The translations under genes and the position numbers were made by a program. The notes beneath the pieces are model-generated. The model ran no database searches, had not been told where the DNA came from, and saw only the letters and a program-made list of their open reading frames with translations. Of a stretch of 64,000 nt of DNA, positions 52,528 through 60,812 are shown one piece after another; the stretch's first letter is position 1, and every line of letters starts with the position of its first letter. Source of the DNA: Comamonas testosteroni ATCC 11996 (GTDB taxonomy: Bacteria; Pseudomonadota; Gammaproteobacteria; Burkholderiales; Burkholderiaceae_C); the NCBI RefSeq assembly GCF_000241525.1, contig NZ_AHIL01000002.1, forward strand, positions 434,001-498,000, read 5' to 3'.

Positions 52528-52566
52528 TTGTTTCAAGAAAAAAGTGTCATTTCATATTTGAAACAA
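52528..52566. promoter_or_regulatory. IclR-type operator candidate before SDR 1
   Basis: TTGTTTCA (52528-52535) and TGAAACAA (52559-52566) are perfect complements; the inner TTTCA-TATT-TGAAA (about 52550-52563) is also an inverted repeat. Half-sites TGTTTCA and TGAAACA resemble boxes of the IclR family such as that of KdgR. They follow the -10 box, where a repressor would block transcription. Confidence 0.55.
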
Positions 52567-52578
52567 ACAAGGTTTAAG

Positions 52579-53355
52579 ATGACCCTCAACACCATGCCTT
52601 CCACCGGTCAGCTCGCTGGGCGCCGGATTCTTGTGACCGGCGCTGCGCGCGGCCTGGGTTTTGCTTTTGCGCAGACGCTGTGCCAGCAGGGGGCGCAGCT
52701 TGTGATGGCCGATCTGCGCGCTGAATTGCTGAACGAAGCCGTTGCCAAGCTGCGCGCCATGGGCTTCGAGGCTCACGGCGTCGCCTTTGATGCCAGCAAC
52801 CCGGATTCCATCGAACAGTGCGCACAGCAGGCCGTGCAGACCCTCGGCGGCCTGGACGGCCTGGTCAACAACGCGGCCGTGACGGACTCCGGCGGCAAGG
52901 GCATGGACGACATCGCCCTGGACAAATGGGATCAGGTGATGAACGTCAACGTGCGTGGCGTCTGGCTGATGACCCGTGCCTGCCGCGCGGCTCTCAAGGA
53001 CAGCGGTCGTGGTGCCATCGTCAATCTGGCTTCCGACACTGCCATGTGGGGCGCTCCCAACCTGATGGCCTATGTGGCGAGCAAGGGTGCCGTGATGGCC
53101 ATGACGCGTTCCATGGCGCGCGAGCTGGGCGCGGACGCCATCACCATCAATGCCGTGGCGCCGGGCCTGGTGCTGGTCGAGGCCACCGAGTACGTGCCCG
53201 AGCACCGCCATCGTCTCTATATCGACCAGCGCGCGTTGCAGCGCGAGCAGGGACCCGAGGATGTCTCGGGTGCCGTGTCCTATCTGCTGTCGGACGGTGC
53301 GCGCTTTGTGACGGGCCAGGTGCTGCCCGTCAACGGCGGCTTCGTCATGAACTGA
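52579..53355 (+). CDS. Short-chain dehydrogenase/reductase 1 (classical)
   Basis: 258 residues with all classical SDR elements: LVTGAARGLGFAF (cofactor loop, 19-31), LVNNAAVTDSGG, Ser 152 in NLASDTAMWG, Tyr 165 and Lys 169 in AYVASK, and PGLVLVEAT. AAGG stands six bases before the ATG at 52579. It oxidises an alcohol or reduces a ketone with NAD(P). As first gene of block B it may oxidise a dihydrodiol or side-chain alcohol. A GC-rich tail repeat follows its stop codon. Confidence 0.9.
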   Translation: MTLNTMPSTGQLAGRRILVTGAARGLGFAFAQTLCQQGAQLVMADLRAELLNEAVAKLRAMGFEAHGVAFDASNPDSIEQCAQQAVQTLGGLDGLVNNAAVTDSGGKGMDDIALDKWDQVMNVNVRGVWLMTRACRAALKDSGRGAIVNLASDTAMWGAPNLMAYVASKGAVMAMTRSMARELGADAITINAVAPGLVLVEATEYVPEHRHRLYIDQRALQREQGPEDVSGAVSYLLSDGARFVTGQVLPVNGGFVMN

Positions 53356-53358
53356 TAT

Positions 53359-53440
53359 GAATTGCCCCCTGAGTCGCTGCGCGCCTTCCCCCCAGGGGGA
53401 CGACAGCCTCGCTGCGGGGCGGCCCTTGCTTGCTGTCTCT
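53359..53440 (+). repeat. GC-rich tail repeat, copy 2 (after SDR 1)
   Basis: CCCCCTGAGTCGC, then CGCGCCTTCCCCCCAGGGGG and ACGACAGCCTCGCTGCGGGG, ending GGCCCTTGCTTGCTGTC. It starts a few bases after the stop codon. Confidence 0.88.
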
Positions 53441-53516
53441 GGCGACGGAAACGGTGCATGCAGCGGGGGCGCTTCAAGCTTGGGTGCAACAAGCTGGAAT
53501 GAACCGAAAGTTGGGT

Positions 53517-54389
53517 ATGTCTGCTTCCACTATTCCTGAAGATGCTGGTGGCGCGCCGGACGGCGGCTCCGACAAGTACATGGTGCCCGCGCTGGAGCGC
53601 GGTCTGCGCCTGCTGCAGGAGTTCGGCCGCGACAACGCCACGCTGGGCGCGCCGGAGCTGGCGCGTCGCCTGCAGCTGCCGCGCGCCACGGTGTTCCGCA
53701 TGCTCAACACGCTGGAGAGCATGGGCTTTTTGCAGCGCGCCGAGGGCGGCAACGACTACCGGCTGGGCCTGTCCGTGCTGCGTCTGGGCTTCGAGTTCCT
53801 GTCCTCCATGGACCTGACCGAGCTGGGCCAGCCCGTGATCGCGCGGCTGTGCGAGGAAATCCGCTTCCCCTGCAACATCGTGGTGCGCGACGGCCGCTCC
53901 ATCGTCTATGTGGCCAAGGTCACGCCTCCGACGCCGCTGACCAGCTCGGTGCGCGTGGGCACGCGGCTGCCTGCCCATGCCACGCTGCTGGGCCGCATCC
54001 TGCTGGCCGATCTCTCGCTGCCCGAGCTGCGCGCCCTCTATCCCGAAGAGCATCTGGAAGGCCATTCGCCCAATACGCCCAGGACCGTGGTCGAGCTGTT
54101 CGACCTGGTTCAGTCCGATCGCGAGCGCGGCCATGTGGCCGGTGCCGGTTTCTACGAAAGCTCGATCTCCACCATCGCCGCGCCCGTGCGCGACCACAGC
54201 GGCCGCGTCATCGCGGCCCTGGGCGTGACCCTGGCCTCGGCCCAGATCGATCTCGCGCGCCAGACGGAGCTGGTGCCGCGTGTCTGCGCGGCGGCAGCCG
54301 AACTGTCGGAGCTGCTCAACTACCGGCCGCAGTCCAGCGCGCAGGTTCTGTCCATCACTTCAAGGCGCGCAGGAGGCGGCCATGCATGA
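53517..54389 (+). CDS. IclR-family transcriptional regulator 2
   Basis: 290 residues from the ATG at 53517 (an ATG at 53499 is also possible). MVPALERGLRLLQEFG, APELARRLQLPRATVFRMLNTLES and RLGLSVLRLGFEFLSS parallel IclR 1; SIVYVAKVTPPTPLTSSVRVGTRLPAHATLLGRILL (in pieces) gives the effector domain. The last codons overlap the next gene, whose ATG at 54382 lies inside it, so the two are translationally coupled. It probably regulates block B through the palindromes before SDR 1. Confidence 0.92.
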   Translation: MSASTIPEDAGGAPDGGSDKYMVPALERGLRLLQEFGRDNATLGAPELARRLQLPRATVFRMLNTLESMGFLQRAEGGNDYRLGLSVLRLGFEFLSSMDLTELGQPVIARLCEEIRFPCNIVVRDGRSIVYVAKVTPPTPLTSSVRVGTRLPAHATLLGRILLADLSLPELRALYPEEHLEGHSPNTPRTVVELFDLVQSDRERGHVAGAGFYESSISTIAAPVRDHSGRVIAALGVTLASAQIDLARQTELVPRVCAAAAELSELLNYRPQSSAQVLSITSRRAGGGHA

Positions 54390-55182
54390 TTTCAAACTCG
54401 ACGCGACAGCCGTCGTCACCGGCGGCTCTTCGGGCATAGGCCTGGCCACCGTGGAGCTGCTGCTGGCCCAGGGCTCACGCGTGGCTCTGTGCGGCCGCAA
54501 TCCCGAACGCCTGGAGCAGGCCGTCAAGCAGCTGCTCGAGCGCCACCCCGAAGCCCGCGAGCGCCTGTTCGCCCAGGCCTGCGACGTGCTCGATGCCGAG
54601 CAGGTGCAGCAGTTCGCCCGCGCCAGCGAAGCGGCGCTGGGCCCGGCTTCCATCCTCATCAACAACGCCGGCCAGGGCCGTGTCTCGACCTTCGAGAACA
54701 CCAGCGACGAAGCCTGGACCGAGGAGCTGCACCTGAAGTTCTTCTCGGTGCTGCATCCCACGCGCGCCTTTCTGCCGCAGCTCGAGCGCGGCGAAGGCTC
54801 GGCCATCGTCTGTGTGAACTCGCTGCTGGCCTCCCAGCCCGAGCCCCACATGGTCGCGACCTCGGCGGCGCGCGCCGGCCTCAAGAACCTGGTGCGCTCC
54901 ATGGCCACCGAGTTCGCGCCCAAGGGCGTGCGCGTCAACGGCATCCTGGTCGGCCTCATCGAGTCAGGCCAGTGGCGCCGCCGCTTCGAGGCCCGTGAGG
55001 ACCGCAGCCAGAGCTGGGAGCAGTGGAGCGCCGAGCTGGCCCGCAAGAAGTCCATTCCGCTGGGTCGCCTGGGATCACCCGCTGAAGCCGCGCGCGCCAT
55101 TTTCTATCTCGCCACGCCCCTGTCGTCATACACGACCGGCAGCCATATCGATGTTTCCGGAGGCCTTTCGAGATATGCGTAG
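54382..55182 (+). CDS. SDR-family protein with substituted Tyr/Lys active site
   Basis: 266 residues. Cofactor loop AVVTGGSSGIGLATVELLL and LINNAGQGRVS are normal. The catalytic Ser is kept (Ser 147 in VCVNSLLA), but where YxxxK should stand the sequence is TSAAR: Thr 160 replaces Tyr and Arg 164 replaces Lys, judged by the 13-residue distance from Ser 147 and by alignment with SDR 1. The structure is probably intact (PKGVRVNGILVG, YTTGSHIDVSGG), so it may catalyse a different step or only bind NAD(P). AGGAGG precedes its ATG. A tail repeat follows. Confidence 0.85.
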   Translation: MHDFKLDATAVVTGGSSGIGLATVELLLAQGSRVALCGRNPERLEQAVKQLLERHPEARERLFAQACDVLDAEQVQQFARASEAALGPASILINNAGQGRVSTFENTSDEAWTEELHLKFFSVLHPTRAFLPQLERGEGSAIVCVNSLLASQPEPHMVATSAARAGLKNLVRSMATEFAPKGVRVNGILVGLIESGQWRRRFEAREDRSQSWEQWSAELARKKSIPLGRLGSPAEAARAIFYLATPLSSYTTGSHIDVSGGLSRYA

Positions 55183-55260
55183 CACCCCCTGCGCGGCTTG
55201 CGCCGCTTCCCCTTCTCACGCTTTGTGAGAGGGGGCCGCCTAGGCCCTTGCTTGGCGTCC
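55183..55260 (+). repeat. GC-rich tail repeat, copy 3 (after SDR 2)
   Basis: CACCCCCTGCGCGGCTTGCG, CCGCTTCCCCTTCTCACG, GTGAGAGGGGGCCGCC and CCCTTGCTTGGCGTC. It begins directly after the stop codon. Confidence 0.85.
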
Positions 55261-55310
55261 CGTGCATGAGGCGCGCCGGCTTCGACCACTAACGAAATTC
55301 AGACCAGAAC

Positions 55311-57008
55311 ATGACATCCACCGCAAACCAAATCACCGTCGGCGCCGTCGTTGCCGAATTCCTCGAGCATTGCGACGTGAAGGCCGCCTTCGGGGTGATC
55401 TCCATCCACAACATGCCCATCCTCGACGCGATGTTTGCTCGCGGCAAGGTGCGCTTCGTGATGGCGCGCGGCGAGGCCGGCGCGGGCAATATGGCCGACG
55501 CCTGCGCGCGCTCTACATCCAGCCTGGGCGTGTGCATCACCAGCACCGGCCCGGCTTCGGGCAATATCGCCGGCAGCCTGGTGGAAGCCTATACGGCCGG
55601 CACGCCGCTCTTGCACATCACGGGTCAGATCGAGACCCAGTACCTGGACAAGAAGCTGTCCTATATCCATGAGGCGCCGGACCAGCTGACCATGCTGAAG
55701 TCCGTCTCCAAGGCTGCCTTCCGCGTGCTGAGCGCCGAGACCTGCCTGTCCACGCTCAAGGCTGCGGTGCAGACTGCGATGACCGCCCCCACGGGCCCGG
55801 TCAGCGTGGAGATCCCCATCGACATCCAGCAGGCGCTGATAGACATGCCCGCCGATCTGTCGCCGCTGCCGGTGGCTGTGCTGGCTCCCGGCGAGGCCGC
55901 GCTCGATGCACTGGCCGAGCAACTGGCCAAGGCCAGGCGCCCGCTGCTGTGGCTGGGCGGCGGCGCCCGCCATGCCGGCGCTGCCGTGCAGCGTCTGAAG
56001 GCCCTGGGCTTCGGCATCGTGAGCACCGGCCAGGGCCGCGGCATCGTGCCCGAGGACGATCCTGCCTCGCTGGGCGCCTACAACATCCAGAAGCCCGTCG
56101 AGGCCTTCTATCAGCGCTGCGACGCCATGCTGGCCGTGGGCACGCGCCTGCGCAGCAACGAAACCCTGAAGTACGAACTCAAGCTGCCGCGCCCGCTGCT
56201 GCGCATCGATGTGGACGCTGCCCAGCAAGGCCGCTGCTATATGGATGACGGTTTTGTCTGCGGCGACTCGGCCCTGGCCCTGAACGGTCTGGCCGACCGC
56301 CTGGAAGCGCGGGGCTACAGGGCTGACCCCGAGCTGCTGGCCGACCTGCGCCAGGTGCACGACGAAGTCGTGGCCACCATGCGCGACGGCCTGGGCCCCT
56401 ACAGCGCCCTGGTGCAGCAGCTGCAGCAGGCCGTGGGCCGCAACTTCAACTGGGTGCGTGACGTGACCGTCTCCAACAGCACCTGGGGCAACCGCGAGCT
56501 GCGCTTCTTCGAGTCCAACTCCGGCGTGCACGCCACGGGCGGCGGCATCGGCATGGGCATGCCCATGGCCATTGGCGCGGCCATCGGTGCGGCCGAAAGC
56601 GGCTCGGGCCGCAAGACCCTGGGCCTGGCCGGCGATGGCGGCTTCATCCTGAACCTGGGCGAGCTCGCCACCCTGGTGCAGGAGGAGTGCGACACCATGA
56701 TCGTGCTGATGAACGATCAGCGCTATGGCGTGATCCAGAACATCCAGGATGCCTCCTACGGCGGCCGCCGCTGCTACGTGGAGTTGCACACCCCCGACTA
56801 CGCCCAGCTGTGCGCGTCCATCAAGCTGCCCCATGCCCGCATCAGCGATCTCGAGGATCTGCCTGCGGTGCTGGAAGGCGCCTGGGGCAAGAAGGGGCCC
56901 TTCCTGCTCGAGATCGACATGCGCGCCATCGGCAGCTTCAAGACCACGTTCTCGGGCCCTCCGGTGAACAAGCTGGACCAGATCCCGGCCACCACCAAGG
57001 CTCAGTGA
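55311..57008 (+). CDS. Thiamine-diphosphate-dependent enzyme (acetolactate synthase/benzoylformate decarboxylase type)
   Basis: 565 residues of the three-domain ThDP fold. ARGEAGAGNMADACAR carries the conserved Glu 55 that activates the cofactor; GPASGNIAGSLVEAY and TGPVSVEIPIDIQ are typical. The cofactor motif runs from LAGDGGFILN (GDG at 441-443) to MNDQ (Asn 468). Family members decarboxylate 2-oxo acids or join aldehydes. With an aldehyde dehydrogenase next to it (35 bases), decarboxylation of an arylglyoxylate to an aldehyde is the leading idea. Confidence 0.88.
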   Translation: MTSTANQITVGAVVAEFLEHCDVKAAFGVISIHNMPILDAMFARGKVRFVMARGEAGAGNMADACARSTSSLGVCITSTGPASGNIAGSLVEAYTAGTPLLHITGQIETQYLDKKLSYIHEAPDQLTMLKSVSKAAFRVLSAETCLSTLKAAVQTAMTAPTGPVSVEIPIDIQQALIDMPADLSPLPVAVLAPGEAALDALAEQLAKARRPLLWLGGGARHAGAAVQRLKALGFGIVSTGQGRGIVPEDDPASLGAYNIQKPVEAFYQRCDAMLAVGTRLRSNETLKYELKLPRPLLRIDVDAAQQGRCYMDDGFVCGDSALALNGLADRLEARGYRADPELLADLRQVHDEVVATMRDGLGPYSALVQQLQQAVGRNFNWVRDVTVSNSTWGNRELRFFESNSGVHATGGGIGMGMPMAIGAAIGAAESGSGRKTLGLAGDGGFILNLGELATLVQEECDTMIVLMNDQRYGVIQNIQDASYGGRRCYVELHTPDYAQLCASIKLPHARISDLEDLPAVLEGAWGKKGPFLLEIDMRAIGSFKTTFSGPPVNKLDQIPATTKAQ

Positions 57009-57043
57009 GCCAGCACGACCAGCAAGAACGAAAGAGCTTCACG

Positions 57044-58519
57044 ATGTCGAACCTAGAACTGCTCCCCATCAATATCGGCGGCGAATGGCGTCTTGGCGGC
57101 GGCGACGAGTCCGCCACGCTCTACCCCGCAACCGGCGAGGTGGTGGGCCGCCTGCGCGCTCCCAGCCTGGCCGATGTGCAAGAGGCCATCGAGAAGGCCG
57201 ACCATGCCTTTCGCACCAGCGGCTGGGCCCAGAAGAAGCCCCATGAGCGTGCCGCCGTGCTGCACCGCGTGGCCCAGCTGATCCGCGAGCGTGCCGAGCC
57301 TCTGGCCCAGCTGCAGCGCCTCGATAACGGCAAGCCCATCAGCGAGACGCGCGCCCTGGTGGCCAGCGCCGCCGGCACCTTCCAGTTCTTCGCGGCAGCC
57401 TGCGAGACCATGGAGGAGACCATCACGCCCTCGCGTGGCGACTTCATGACCATGAGCGTCTATGAGCCCATGGGCGTGGTCGCGGCCATCACGCCGTGGA
57501 ACTCGCCCATCGCCAGCGAGGCGCAAAAGCTCGCCCCCGCGCTGGCCGCCGGCAACGCCGTGGTCGTCAAGCCCGCCGAGGCCACGCCGCTGCTGGCGCT
57601 GGAGCTGGCCAAAATCTGCGAAGAGGCCGGCGTGCCCAAGGGCATCGTCAGCGTGCTGCCCGGCCGTGGCTCGGTGATCGGCGACGCCATCACCAAGCAC
57701 CCGCTGGTCAAGCGCGTGTCGTTCACGGGCGGCACTTCCACCGGCAAGCACATCGCCCGCATTGCGGCCGACAAGATGATGCCTGTCTCGCTGGAGCTGG
57801 GCGGCAAGTCGGCCACCATGGTGCTGGAGGACGCCGACCTCGACCATGCCGTCAACGGTGTGCTCTACGGCATCTTCAGCTCCTCGGGCGAATCCTGCAT
57901 CGCGGGCTCGCGCCTGTTCGTGGCACGCAAGCTCTACGGCGACTTCATGGAGCGCCTCACGGCCAAGGCCGCCGCCTTGCGCGTGGGCGATCCGGCCGAC
58001 GAGCGCACCCAGATGGGCCCGCTGATCACCGCCAAGCACCGCGAATCCATCGAGAGCTATGTGCAGCTGGGCCTGTCCGAAGGCGGCCGGCTGCGCACCG
58101 GCGGCCACCGCCCTGAGGGTGCGCTGTACGAGCGCGGCTACTACTACCGCCCGACCATCCTCGAAGGCGTGACCAACAACGACCAGATCTGCCAGCAGGA
58201 GATCTTCGGCCCCGTGCTCGTGGCCATGCCCTTCGATGACGAAGAGGCCTTGCTTGAGCAGGCCAACGACAGCGTCTACGCACTGGCTGCCGGCATCTGG
58301 ACGCGCGACTACAAGGCCGCCTGGCGCATAGGCCGCGCGGTGCAGGCCGGTACCGTGTGGATCAACACCTACAAGCAGTTCTCCATCTCCACGCCCTTCG
58401 GCGGCTGGCGCGACAGCGGCCTGGGCCGCGAGAAGGGACGGCTGGGCATACAGCAGTACATGGAGCAGAAAAGCATGTACTGGGGCTTGAACGAACACCC
58501 GCTGGCCTGGGCAAATTAA
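57044..58519 (+). CDS. Aldehyde dehydrogenase family protein
   Basis: 491 residues. ITPWNSPIASEAQKLAPALAAGNAVVVKPAE (in pieces) holds Asn 153 and the cofactor Lys; SFTGGTSTGKHI, LELGGKS with Glu 251, and SSGESCIAGSRLFV with nucleophile Cys 285 are present, as is the late PFGGWRDSGLGREKG. It oxidises an aldehyde to an acid with NAD(P)+. It directly follows the ThDP enzyme and is nine bases before the VOC gene, so all three form a translationally close module. Confidence 0.94.
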   Translation: MSNLELLPINIGGEWRLGGGDESATLYPATGEVVGRLRAPSLADVQEAIEKADHAFRTSGWAQKKPHERAAVLHRVAQLIRERAEPLAQLQRLDNGKPISETRALVASAAGTFQFFAAACETMEETITPSRGDFMTMSVYEPMGVVAAITPWNSPIASEAQKLAPALAAGNAVVVKPAEATPLLALELAKICEEAGVPKGIVSVLPGRGSVIGDAITKHPLVKRVSFTGGTSTGKHIARIAADKMMPVSLELGGKSATMVLEDADLDHAVNGVLYGIFSSSGESCIAGSRLFVARKLYGDFMERLTAKAAALRVGDPADERTQMGPLITAKHRESIESYVQLGLSEGGRLRTGGHRPEGALYERGYYYRPTILEGVTNNDQICQQEIFGPVLVAMPFDDEEALLEQANDSVYALAAGIWTRDYKAAWRIGRAVQAGTVWINTYKQFSISTPFGGWRDSGLGREKGRLGIQQYMEQKSMYWGLNEHPLAWAN

Positions 58520-58528
58520 GGAGCGATC

Positions 58529-59488
58529 ATGAGCGTACTGGGCATTGACGAAATCAGCTACGGCGCCGACGACCTGGCGGCCTGCCGCCAGTTCTTCCTC
58601 GACTGGGGCCTGAGCCTGGTCGACGAGCAGGCCGACCGGCTGGTGTTCGAGACACTGAACGGCTGCCGCGTGATCGTGGCTGCCACCAATCACCCCGATC
58701 TGCCGCCCGCTATCGAGCCCGGCCCCACGCTGCGCGAGGTGGTCTGGGGAGTGGAAAGCGAAGCAGACCTGGCTTTGTATGCAGATCGCATCCGCGCGCT
58801 TCCAGGCTTCGTCCAGGGCAATGGCCGCATCGGCTGCACCGACCCCAACGGCCTGGCCGTGCGCCTGCAGCTCACGCAAAAGCGCGATGTGCAGATGCAA
58901 AGCGCCGAGTACAACACCTGGGACCGCAAGGGCCGTATCAACCAGGCCAGCCCGGCCTATGAGCGCGCCCAGCCCATCGAGGTCGGCCATGTGGTGTTCT
59001 TCGTCAAGGACGTGCAGGCCTGCGAGCGCTTCTATGTGGAGAACTTCGGCTTTGCGGCCTCGGACCGCTATCCCGAGCGCGGCGCCTTCCTGCGTACCGC
59101 GCCCGATGGCGGTCACCACGACATCTTCTTGCTGCAGCGCCCCGACAAGCATGCGGGCCTGAACCATGTGGCCTTCACCGTGCGCGACATTCACGAGGTC
59201 TTCGGCGGTGGCATGCACATCTCGCGCTGCGGCTGGGACACCCAGCTCGGCCCGGGTCGCCACCCCGTGTCCTCGGCCTATTTCTGGTACTTCAAGAATC
59301 CGGCCGGTGCGCTGGTTGAGTACTACGCCGATGAGGACCAGCTGACTGCCGACTGGCAGCCGCGCGAGTTCGAACCCGGACCGACGGTGTTTGCCGAATG
59401 GGCCATTGACGGCGGCCTGGACGGCAACACCCGACGCCAGAAGGGCGTGGGCGCTGCCGACGGCAAGTTTCTGACCGACAAGAAATGA
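58529..59488 (+). CDS. Two-domain VOC protein, type I extradiol dioxygenase-like
   Basis: 319 residues with two vicinal-oxygen-chelate domains. The C-terminal domain keeps the 2-His-1-carboxylate set: His 154 (VGHVVFFV), His 213 (LNHVAFTV) and Glu 264 (LVEYYAD). In the N-terminal domain the corresponding His is Tyr 11, as in true extradiol enzymes, whose N-terminal half is not catalytic. It may cleave a catechol-like ring with Fe(II) or Mn(II), but similarity to known catechol dioxygenases is only general. GGAGCG precedes the ATG. A tail repeat follows. Confidence 0.82.
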   Translation: MSVLGIDEISYGADDLAACRQFFLDWGLSLVDEQADRLVFETLNGCRVIVAATNHPDLPPAIEPGPTLREVVWGVESEADLALYADRIRALPGFVQGNGRIGCTDPNGLAVRLQLTQKRDVQMQSAEYNTWDRKGRINQASPAYERAQPIEVGHVVFFVKDVQACERFYVENFGFAASDRYPERGAFLRTAPDGGHHDIFLLQRPDKHAGLNHVAFTVRDIHEVFGGGMHISRCGWDTQLGPGRHPVSSAYFWYFKNPAGALVEYYADEDQLTADWQPREFEPGPTVFAEWAIDGGLDGNTRRQKGVGAADGKFLTDKK

Positions 59489-59489
59489 A

Positions 59490-59585
59490 ACACCCTCTGA
59501 GCCGCTTCGCGCCTTCCCCCTCTCTCGCTTCGCGGGAGGGGGACAACACCCTCGCTGCGGGGCGGCCCTTGCTTGGTGTCTCTGA
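59490..59585 (+). repeat. GC-rich tail repeat, copy 4 (after VOC gene)
   Basis: ACACCCTCTGAGCCGCTTCG, CGCCTTCCCCCTCTCTCG, CGCGGGAGGGGGACAACACC and CTCGCTGCGGGGCGGCCC, ending TTGCTTGGTGTC. The central CCCCCTCTCTCG...CGGGAGGGGG forms a hairpin. Confidence 0.9.
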
Positions 59586-59650
59586 TGTGAGCGAATTCTC
59601 CAGATCCTCTGGCTGGCTAGAGGCTTAACCACAACCCCACGGGCTATTTC

Positions 59651-60628
59651 ATGAAAAACATTCGTCGCCAGGTAGTTATCGCTGCTGCATTGCTGGCTGC
59701 AGCCCAGATGTCAGGTTCCGCGCTGGCGCAAGCCTATCCGAGCAAGCCCATCACCATCGTCGTGGCCTATCCGGCTGGCGGCGATACCGATGCCATGGCA
59801 CGCCTGTATGCCGAGAAGCTGGGCCAGCGACTGGGGCAGCCCGTGGTGGTGGACAACCGGCCCGGTGCCAGCGGCACCATCGGCACCGTGCATGTGGCCA
59901 AGGCCGCACCCGACGGCTACACCTTGCTGCTGGCGCCCAATACCTTTGCCATCGCCCAGTTCGTGCTCAAGACCAACGCGGGTTCGAGCTACGACGTGCT
60001 CGGCGGCTTCACGTCCATCGTGCAGACCAGCGTGCAGCCCATGTTCGTGGCCGCCAGTCAGAGCTCGGGCATCAAGGACATCAAGGCCCTGGCGATCCAG
60101 GGCAAGCGCGACGGCCTGACCTATGCCAGCCCCGGCAGCGGCTCGCCCATGCACATCCTGGGCGAGATGTTCAACAAGGCCGCTGGCACCAAGCTGTCCC
60201 ACATTCCCTACAAGGGCGTGGCGCCCGCAGTCAACGATCTGATCGGCGGCCATGTGCCCACGACCTTCATGACCTGGGGGCCCATCGCGCCCTATGCAGG
60301 CGGCAAGGTCAACGTGCTGGCCGTGGCCGATGCGCAGCGCAGCCCGCTGGCACCGAATGTGCCCACACTGGCCGAGCAGGGCGTCAAGGATGTGGAAGTG
60401 TCGGCCTGGCAAGGCCTGTTCGGCCCCAAGGGAATGAAGCCCGAGACCGTCAAGCTGCTGAACACCCACCTCAATGAAATTCTGAGGATGCCGGACGTGG
60501 TCGCCAAGATGGCGGCCTTCGGCGCCCTGCCTGCGGGCGGCGAGCCGGCACGTCTGGAAAAGACCAACGCTGCCGACTACAACCGCTTCGGCAAGCTCAT
60601 CAAGGACCTGGATATCCGGGCCGACTAA
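59651..60628 (+). CDS. Bug family tripartite tricarboxylate-type binding protein 2
   Basis: 325 residues. Signal peptide MKNIRRQVVIAAALLAAAQM, then PITIVVAYPAGGDTDAMAR, VVDNRPGASGTIGTVHV, YTLLLAPNTFAI, TYASPGSGSPMHILGEMF and VPTLAEQGVKDVEV, the Bug pattern. It differs clearly from Bug 1, so the two may bind different acids or the substrate and an intermediate. No membrane components are linked. Tail repeats lie on both sides, which isolates it as a single-gene module. Confidence 0.9.
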   Translation: MKNIRRQVVIAAALLAAAQMSGSALAQAYPSKPITIVVAYPAGGDTDAMARLYAEKLGQRLGQPVVVDNRPGASGTIGTVHVAKAAPDGYTLLLAPNTFAIAQFVLKTNAGSSYDVLGGFTSIVQTSVQPMFVAASQSSGIKDIKALAIQGKRDGLTYASPGSGSPMHILGEMFNKAAGTKLSHIPYKGVAPAVNDLIGGHVPTTFMTWGPIAPYAGGKVNVLAVADAQRSPLAPNVPTLAEQGVKDVEVSAWQGLFGPKGMKPETVKLLNTHLNEILRMPDVVAKMAAFGALPAGGEPARLEKTNAADYNRFGKLIKDLDIRAD

Positions 60629-60633
60629 ATGAC

Positions 60634-60716
60634 CAACCCCCTGAGTCGCTTCGCGCCTTCCCCCATGGGGGACGACACCCTCGGTGCGGGGCGGCCCTTC
60701 CTCGGTGTCCCTGAGG
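60634..60716 (+). repeat. GC-rich tail repeat, copy 5 (after Bug 2)
   Basis: AACCCCCTGAGTCGCTTCGC, GCCTTCCCCCATGGGGGACG, ACACCCTCGGTGCGGGGC and GGCCCTTCCTCGGTGTC. It begins within ten bases of the stop codon. Confidence 0.9.
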
Positions 60717-60812
60717 TCGGGCCGCGCCAGTTTCACGCGATACGGGTGGCACGCAGCGCTCCGGGCGATGAAACCGAACCACGATTCAAGACAGTTTTCG
60801 AAGGAGAGAACC

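Noticed and set aside
54382-55182. Pseudogene status for SDR 2 because of the altered active site
   Set aside because: The frame is full length, has a strong AGGAGG, overlaps its upstream neighbour, and keeps cofactor and structural motifs, so selection seems to maintain it.
57053-59632. Very long open frame on the minus strand (859 codons) opposite the aldehyde dehydrogenase and VOC genes
   Set aside because: It is a composition effect of GC-rich coding DNA. The plus-strand genes carry all catalytic motifs and ribosome sites; the antisense product is His/Gly/Ala/Val-rich with no domain.
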